A stretch of 64,000 nucleotides of DNA from an uncultured Eubacteriales bacterium. GTDB lineage: Bacteria; Bacillota; Clostridia; Oscillospirales; Acutalibacteraceae. The stretch is from contig CAJTXF010000001.1 in assembly GCA_910580045.1 (NCBI GenBank), positions 17,592 to 81,591 on the forward strand, read 5' to 3'. This document shows positions 58,611 to 64,000 of this stretch, one piece after another. The position numbers and the translations under genes are program-made. Numbering within the stretch: position 1 is the stretch's first letter; every line of letters starts with the position of its first letter. The notes beneath the pieces were generated by a model. It was not told where the DNA came from and did not search any database. It saw only the letters and a list, made by a program, of their open reading frames with translations.

Positions 58611-59165
58611 ATGAAAAAGCTCATCCTCGCCCTTTGTTCTCTCCTGTGCCTTGTGCTGGTGCTCAACCTCGCCGCCTGCGGCGGCGAGGAGGAATCCAGC
58701 GCGGCCCCCTCCCCCTCTCCCAGCCCGGCGGCTTCCGCCACGCCTAAGCCCTCCGCCTCCCCGAAGCCCACAGGCACGCCCAAACCCTCCGCCACACCGA
58801 AGCCCACCGCCACCCCCACTCCTCAGCCCACCGAGGCCCCCACGCCGGAGCCAGTGTACAGCGATACGGAGGATGAGCCTGACTATGACCCCAACGAGGG
58901 CGGAGACGTGTTTGTGCAGCCCTCTGGGGACGACGATGAGGACAACGAGCCTGATAACAACGGCGGCGGGGACACCCCCAACGTGCCCTATGACCTGATT
59001 GGCAGCGACGTAAGCGCCCTGTATGGAGCCTACGGCTATCCAAACAGCAGCGAGTATGGGCCCAGCTGTATTGGCCCCGGCCAGGACGGTGTGCTGTATT
59101 ACAGCGGTTTTACTGTGTACACCTACTCGGAAAACGGTGTGGAAACCATCCAGGATGTGGCATAA
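58611..59165 (+). CDS. Pro-rich lipoprotein
   Basis: The 184-residue product has a signal peptide with the lipobox LAAC near residue 23. A linker rich in Ala-Thr-Pro-Lys-Pro (about 30-80) and an acidic stretch (about 85-125) follow. The C-terminal 55 residues form a small domain with YDLIGSDVSALYGAYGYP and YYSGFTVYTYSENGVETI, without a known name. It starts 22 bases after the SLH gene and ends 3 bases before the MBOAT gene, so it belongs to one operon. Confidence 0.75.
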   Translation: MKKLILALCSLLCLVLVLNLAACGGEEESSAAPSPSPSPAASATPKPSASPKPTGTPKPSATPKPTATPTPQPTEAPTPEPVYSDTEDEPDYDPNEGGDVFVQPSGDDDEDNEPDNNGGGDTPNVPYDLIGSDVSALYGAYGYPNSSEYGPSCIGPGQDGVLYYSGFTVYTYSENGVETIQDVA

Positions 59166-59168
59166 GCT

Positions 59169-60590
59169 ATGGTATTCAGTTCCCCCGCGTTCCTCTTTGC
59201 TTTCCTGCCGGTTACGTTTCTGCTCTACCGGCTGATTCCCGGCCATGGCCGGGCCTCTGTCACTGCCAAAAACGCCCTGCTGGCCCTGCTGAGCATTCTG
59301 TTCTATGCCTTTGGGGAGCCTATCTACGTACTTTTGCTTCTGGCCTCTGTGGTGATAAACTACCTGGCCGGACGGCTGCTGAGCCCTGGCTTCCGGGGCA
59401 GGCGGCTGGTGCTCTGCCTGGCGGTGGCAGGGAACCTGGGCCTGCTCTGTGTGTTCAAATACGCGGACTTCGCCGTCTCCACTCTGAACCGCCTGCCCGG
59501 CATCGCTCTGCCCCTGCCGGGCATTGCCTTGCCCGTGGGCATCTCCTTCTTTACCTTCCAGGGCCTGTCCTATGTGATTGACTGCTACCGGGACGAGAGC
59601 CTTGTCAGCCGCAGCCTGCTGAAGCTGACTTTATACATCTCCTTTTTCCCCCAGCTGATTGCCGGGCCAATCGTGAAATACCACGACGTGAGCCTGCAAA
59701 TCGACAGCCGGGAGACCTCCCCGGCCCTGACCGCGGACGGCATCCGCCGGTTCATTCTGGGGCTCTCGAAAAAGGTGTTGATAGCCAATACTGCGGGCGG
59801 GGCAGCGGATTTGGTGTTCACCGCCTCTGCCGCTCAGCTGGATATCCGCTCCGCCTGGCTGGGAGCCCTGTGCTATATGCTGCAAATCTACTTTGACTTC
59901 TCCGGATACAGCGACATGGCCATTGGCCTGGGGAGAATGTTTGGCTTCCAGTTTCTGGAGAACTTTGACCACCCCTTTGCCAGCGGCTCCATCAAGGAGT
60001 TCTGGCGGCGGTGGCATATCTCCCTGTCCAGCTGGTTCCGGGACTATCTGTACATCCCCCTGGGCGGCAACCGCAAGGGCAGGCTGCGCACTGAGCTGAA
60101 CAAGTGCCTGGTGTTCTTCTGCACCGGCCTTTGGCACGGGGCCTCCTGGAACTTTGTGCTGTGGGGGCTCTGGCACGGGTTCTTTATCATCCTGGAGGAT
60201 TTGCTCCCCCAGCCGGGGAAGGTACGCAAAATGCTCTGGCGGCCTGTGACCTTGCTGGCGGTGCTGCTGGGCTTTGTGCTGTTCCGGGCCGATACCCTGG
60301 CCGGGGCGGGGCTGATGTTCCAGAATATGTTCGCAGGGTTTCACTTTACTTTGCAGGGCAGCTCCTTGCTGCGCAGCCTGCTCACGCCGCTGAATCTGTG
60401 CGCGGCCGGCGCGGGCTGTGTGCTCTCCATGCCCATTTTGCCCAGGGTGAAGGCTTGGGCGGCTGGGGATGGAAAGGGCAAGGTGCTGGCCCGGATAGCC
60501 AGCTATGGCGCGGCGGCGGTGCTGTTCGGATTGTGCGTGCTGACCGTGGCGGGAGCGGAGTTTGACCCGTTCATCTACTTCCGGTTCTAG
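59169..60590 (+). CDS. MBOAT family membrane-bound O-acyltransferase (AlgI-like)
   Basis: The 473-residue protein has about 11 hydrophobic segments and MBOAT/AlgI motifs: PVGISFFTFQGLSYVIDCY, KEFWRRWHISLSSWFRDYLY (with the active-site region) and LWHGASWNFVLWGLWHG (the conserved His). It probably moves acyl groups across the membrane onto an extracellular polymer. The AlgX/AlgJ-like gene downstream is the likely partner transferase. It is not DltB, since no other dlt gene is present. Confidence 0.9.
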   Translation: MVFSSPAFLFAFLPVTFLLYRLIPGHGRASVTAKNALLALLSILFYAFGEPIYVLLLLASVVINYLAGRLLSPGFRGRRLVLCLAVAGNLGLLCVFKYADFAVSTLNRLPGIALPLPGIALPVGISFFTFQGLSYVIDCYRDESLVSRSLLKLTLYISFFPQLIAGPIVKYHDVSLQIDSRETSPALTADGIRRFILGLSKKVLIANTAGGAADLVFTASAAQLDIRSAWLGALCYMLQIYFDFSGYSDMAIGLGRMFGFQFLENFDHPFASGSIKEFWRRWHISLSSWFRDYLYIPLGGNRKGRLRTELNKCLVFFCTGLWHGASWNFVLWGLWHGFFIILEDLLPQPGKVRKMLWRPVTLLAVLLGFVLFRADTLAGAGLMFQNMFAGFHFTLQGSSLLRSLLTPLNLCAAGAGCVLSMPILPRVKAWAAGDGKGKVLARIASYGAAAVLFGLCVLTVAGAEFDPFIYFRF

Positions 60591-60599
60591 CATCGCACC

Positions 60600-61300
60600 A
60601 CTTTCCTGCGGGCCAAAGGAAAAGTTTTTGAAGTGTCCAGGGGGACTTTTCCCAAAAAGTCCCCCTGGTAGGGTGTGGGGCAAAGCCCCACGGCCTTGCC
60701 CTTGACCTTTAGGCGGCGCTACCAAATTTCAAAGAGAAGCAGTACCCAACTCCCACTTCCCAAGTCCGTCAGTGGCACCAGGCAGCGCCGCCAGAGAAGC
60801 CAAGCCGCGCGGATCTGTTGAGTTGGGAAATCAAAGATTTCCCAACTCGCAGAGAGCCGCAGACCGTCTTCCGAAGCGTAGGGCCCGAAACGTCCCTGTA
60901 CCCCCTCCCGGTCTCCTTGTACCCCCGTTCTCTGACACCCTGTACCCTCTCCGCTCCCTGACATCATATAGCGGCAGTTTCCAGAAACGCTTAGGGCCCA
61001 ACGCCCAGTAGTACAGTCCGCCCTCTCCGCCAGGCTGGGAAACGTTCCGTTTCCCAGCTTGGCGGAATCTACTGCTCGTCTGCTCCGGCGGCGCTTGCCT
61101 GTGCCACTGACGGGCTTGGGTTCGCCGACTGACGCCATGCCCCGGAGATTTCTTGGTGAGCGCCGCCCCATACCGTGTTCTGGTCTTACTTCTCTTGGGG
61201 AACTGGCTCTTGGAACAGCGCCTAGACCTTGGGGACTTTGTCCCCAAACCCCCACCACCTTTTGAAAAAGGTGGACGAAAACTTCCATGTCGTTTCCGCA
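60600..61300. repeat. Dispersed structured repeat R1, copy B (two inverted units)
   Basis: This fills the 784-base gap between the MBOAT and AlgX/AlgJ-like genes. It has hairpins at 60820-60832/60836-60848 (13 bp) and 61027-61044/61048-61065 (18 bp, one wobble). Their flanks match those in copies A and C, in opposite directions. The two end modules (GGGGACTTTGTCCCC and similar) resemble those of copies A and D. No conserved protein frame exists; the apparent frames are explained by the repeat. Confidence 0.8.
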
Positions 61301-61374
61301 ACCTTTTGTGCTCCGCCGTTAGGCCCCCGCTCCACCACCCGCGATTTCACTTCTGCTCCAGGAGGTCCCTCCCT

Positions 61375-62874
61375 ATGAAAAAGCCCTTCCACTTCCTTTT
61401 CTCCGCCCTCTTTATTCTGGCCTGCCTTCTTCCTGGTCTCGGCCTCTTTCTCTTCGGCCCCTCTCCTGCTGCCGGCAATGAAACTCCCGTCCAGCCCCCT
61501 TCCCTCACCACCTCCACCGGCTCCTTCAACACGGAATTCCTCTCCCAGGCCTCGGACTGGTTCTCCCGCTCCTTCGGCTTCCGCCGGGAGCTTATCACCG
61601 CTGACTCGGCCCTGAAGGCCTCGGTTTTCCGCACCTCCACCCAATCCCTGGTATCCCTGGGTCAGGAGGACTGGCTTTACTACGCCGAGACTTTGGACGA
61701 TTTCACCGGCGCGGACACCCTCTCCCCCCGGCAGGCCTACTGCATTGCCCATTCCCTAAAGCTGGCCCAGGATTACGCCCAGAGCCAGGGGGCGGCGTTT
61801 GTATTCGCCATTGCCCCCAACAAGGCCTCCATTTACCCAGAGCACCTGCCCTCGGGCCTGGCTCCCGCTGCCCAGGAGTATTCCGCCCCGGCCGTGGAGG
61901 CCCTCGCCCAGGAGGGGGTAAACTACGCCGACCTGTTCACCGCCCTGCGGGCCCGGAAGGAAGAGCTGGATACCCTGCGCAATTTCGGCGAACCCCTTTA
62001 TTTTACCCTGGACTCCCACTGGACCAACCGGGGCGCGGCTCTGGGCCATGATGTGCTGCTGGAAGCCCTGGGCCTGCCCGAGGAGGATGCTTTCGCCAAG
62101 CCCGGCCACTACGGGCCCAGCCATCGGGGGGATTTGTACGACATGCTCTACCCAGCCTCCTCCCGGCTGGATTATGAGTTCGCGTTCCAGGAGCCTTTGG
62201 TCTTTGCCTACGCCCGGCCCATCCGGGACGTGGATGATTTGCGTATTGAGACCGCCAGCGCCTCCCAGAACGGCCCCCTGCTTATGTTCCGGGACTCCTT
62301 CGGCAACGCTTTGCACAGCCTGATGGCAGAGAGCTTCTCCACCGCCCGGTTCTCCCGGGCCATGCCCTACGACCTGACCCAGCTGGCCGAGACCAGGGCC
62401 CAATACGCGGTGGTGGAAATCGTGGAGCGGAACCTGCCGCTGCTGGCGGAGGCCCCCTTTATCTTCCCCGCGCCGGAGGTTGATTTGGAGAATCCACCTT
62501 GGGGGACAGGCCTGTTCCATAGCGAAAACCTGACCACGGAGGGCGGCGGTGTTGCAATTGAACAGGCAGGAGCTTACCTGCGGGTGACCGCCTCTGCCAC
62601 GCCCGGCTGTGATACGGATTCCCCTGTCTACCTGGTGAAGGTTGGCTCCGACGGCCCGATTGCCGCCTGGGAGGCCCAGCCCTCCTTTATGGCCGGAATA
62701 GGCGAGGAGATCACCTACTGCACCGCCTATCTTGAGGAGGAAGTGGAGGAAGAAGCCCTGCATATGGTGTTCCGGCAGAACGGCCAGTGGAAGCTGGCCC
62801 TCTCCCATGAACGATACATGGACACGGATTCCGGCTCTTTTCCGGAAGGCGCGTTGTTCCCCGGGGAGGATTGA
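61375..62874 (+). CDS. AlgX/AlgJ-like SGNH-type acetyltransferase partner
   Basis: The 499-residue protein has a signal anchor (about 1-27) and an extracellular SGNH-like domain. The conserved pieces are SLGQEDWLYYAE near residue 100, FAIAPNKASIYPEHLP near 145, DSHWTNRGAALGHD near 220 (Asp-x-His) and LMFRDSFGNALHSL near 305 (Ser). With the upstream MBOAT protein it would O-acetylate an extracellular polysaccharide or wall polymer. The last 110 residues form a beta-rich region of unknown role. GGAGG precedes the ATG. It is separated from its partner by the R1 repeat. Confidence 0.85.
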   Translation: MKKPFHFLFSALFILACLLPGLGLFLFGPSPAAGNETPVQPPSLTTSTGSFNTEFLSQASDWFSRSFGFRRELITADSALKASVFRTSTQSLVSLGQEDWLYYAETLDDFTGADTLSPRQAYCIAHSLKLAQDYAQSQGAAFVFAIAPNKASIYPEHLPSGLAPAAQEYSAPAVEALAQEGVNYADLFTALRARKEELDTLRNFGEPLYFTLDSHWTNRGAALGHDVLLEALGLPEEDAFAKPGHYGPSHRGDLYDMLYPASSRLDYEFAFQEPLVFAYARPIRDVDDLRIETASASQNGPLLMFRDSFGNALHSLMAESFSTARFSRAMPYDLTQLAETRAQYAVVEIVERNLPLLAEAPFIFPAPEVDLENPPWGTGLFHSENLTTEGGGVAIEQAGAYLRVTASATPGCDTDSPVYLVKVGSDGPIAAWEAQPSFMAGIGEEITYCTAYLEEEVEEEALHMVFRQNGQWKLALSHERYMDTDSGSFPEGALFPGED

Positions 62875-62875
62875 C

Positions 62876-63553
62876 ATGGAGCTGAAACCCATCGCCCATA
62901 TTCACAGCCCCTTCCCCGAAAAGTTCGGGGTGCCCAGGCAGAGCGGGCTGATTGAGGCCCTGCGGGCCCAAATCCTCTTCCTGCCCGAATACCGCTCCCC
63001 CGAAGCGGTGCGGGGCCTGGAGGGCTTCTCCCACCTGTGGCTGATTTGGCAGTTCTCCCAGGTTCCGGCCGGGAAGTGGTCCCCCACCGTACGGCCGCCC
63101 CGACTGGGAGGGAATAAACGGGTGGGGGTGTTTGCCAGCCGCTCCCCCTTCCGGCCCAACCCTCTGGGGCTGTCCTGCGTGGCTTTGGAAGCTGTGGATT
63201 TCAGCAGGCAAGACGGGCCTGTGCTCCACATTTTAGGGGCGGATTTAGTGGACGGCACCCCCATTTTTGACATTAAGCCCTATCTGCCCTCCGCGGACTG
63301 TAAGCCTGAGGCCACCGGCGGCTTTACGGACGAGAAATCCTGGGAGCAGCTGGAGGTGGAGTTCCCGGCGGAGCTGCTGGCCCGGGTGCCGGAAGAGCAG
63401 CAGGCCGCGCTTACGGCGGTTTTATCGGCAGACCCCCGGCCCCACTATCAGAACGATTCTGAGAGAGTGTACGGGATGGCCTTTGGGGGCATGGAGGTGC
63501 GGTTCACAGTAGAGGACAAACAGCTGCGGGTGCAATCGGTAGAGATGAAATAA
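62876..63553 (+). CDS. trmO: tRNA (t6A37)-N6-methyltransferase TrmO
   Basis: The 225-residue enzyme methylates t6A at position 37 of tRNA-Thr. Family motifs are PIAHIHSPFPEKFGVPRQSG, LEGFSHLWLIWQF, RSPFRPNPLGLSCVAL and LVDGTPIFDIKPYLP. The ATG at 62876 follows GGGGAGG; a longer upstream frame overlaps the previous gene and is rejected. It starts 1 base after that gene's stop, so it is co-transcribed with a gene of unrelated function. Confidence 0.94.
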   Translation: MELKPIAHIHSPFPEKFGVPRQSGLIEALRAQILFLPEYRSPEAVRGLEGFSHLWLIWQFSQVPAGKWSPTVRPPRLGGNKRVGVFASRSPFRPNPLGLSCVALEAVDFSRQDGPVLHILGADLVDGTPIFDIKPYLPSADCKPEATGGFTDEKSWEQLEVEFPAELLARVPEEQQAALTAVLSADPRPHYQNDSERVYGMAFGGMEVRFTVEDKQLRVQSVEMK

Positions 63554-63558
63554 AAACA

Positions 63559-63589
63559 GCCAGGCAGAAACCAATCTGCCTGGCGTTTT
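63559..63589 (+). terminator. Terminator after trmO
   Basis: GCCAGGCAG pairs with CTGCCTGGC around an 8-base loop, followed by GTTTT. Confidence 0.8.
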
Positions 63590-63593
63590 ACGT

Positions 63594-64000
<407 letters not shown>

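Noticed and set aside
60719..61288. Open frame of 189 codons in the R1 repeat
   Set aside because: It lies in the repeat, includes the hairpin arms, lacks a ribosome site, and does not persist in the other copies.

Overview
The window comes from a motile, Gram-positive-type anaerobe of the class Clostridia, most like the GC-rich Oscillospiraceae and relatives. This rests on the fla/che operon architecture (fliY with a CheC fold, flbD, a TIGR02530 gene, cheC, cheD, cheV), a T-box in front of trpS, an FMN riboswitch on an ECF-type ribU, S-layer homology domains, an iron-sulfur serine dehydratase and many lipoboxes with no outer-membrane genes. The taxon is inferred from gene content only.

Region 1 (1-12.7 kb) is a mixed set of metabolic and transport genes: the start of an unknown gene, an iron-type binding lipoprotein, a PfkB sugar-phosphate kinase, a small lipoprotein, a MATE exporter, a PHP phosphoesterase, riboswitch-controlled ribU, the NAD(P)HX repair enzyme, a duplicated CmpB-type membrane protein and a glycogen-debranching GH13 enzyme.

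Region 2 (12.8-41.2 kb) is one long minus-strand flagellar/chemotaxis operon. It is read from a promoter near 41.2 kb: flgB flgC fliE fliF fliG fliH fliI fliJ, a PHP gene, fliK flgD, TIGR02530, flgE flbD motA motB fliM fliY cheY fliO fliP fliQ fliR flhB flhA fliA flgF flgG cheC cheD cheV and an EAL/HDOD gene, ending at a strong terminator near 12.76 kb. Additional sigma-A-like promoters lie before fliE, motB and flgF. fliL, flhF and flhG are missing from their usual slots. cheA, cheW, cheB, cheR and flagellin are not in the window.

Region 3 (41.5-52 kb) holds a large FtsA-like protein with a lipoprotein partner, a methyl-accepting chemotaxis protein, an FtsE-like ABC protein that has lost its catalytic motifs, a membrane-anchored C39-type peptidase, an ECF sigma factor with a DUF4179-type anti-sigma protein, and a GNAT acetyltransferase.

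Region 4 (52-64 kb) holds serine dehydratase, T-box-controlled trpS, a PLP aminotransferase, and a plus-strand envelope cluster: an SLH-transglutaminase protein interrupted at a C9 tract, a Pro-rich lipoprotein, an AlgI-like MBOAT acyltransferase and its AlgX/AlgJ-like partner. trmO follows. The last 39 bases are all G and look like a contig-end artefact.

The least explained material is non-coding. (i) A roughly 85-bp structured element occurs three times, each ending 17-18 bp upstream of a -35 box. (ii) One copy of it is split by a 175-bp mobile element with perfect terminal repeats and a TA target. (iii) A large dispersed repeat carries hairpins whose sequences change while pairing is kept. 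(iv) A palindromic element begins at the -10 box of two promoters and forms the 5' leader.
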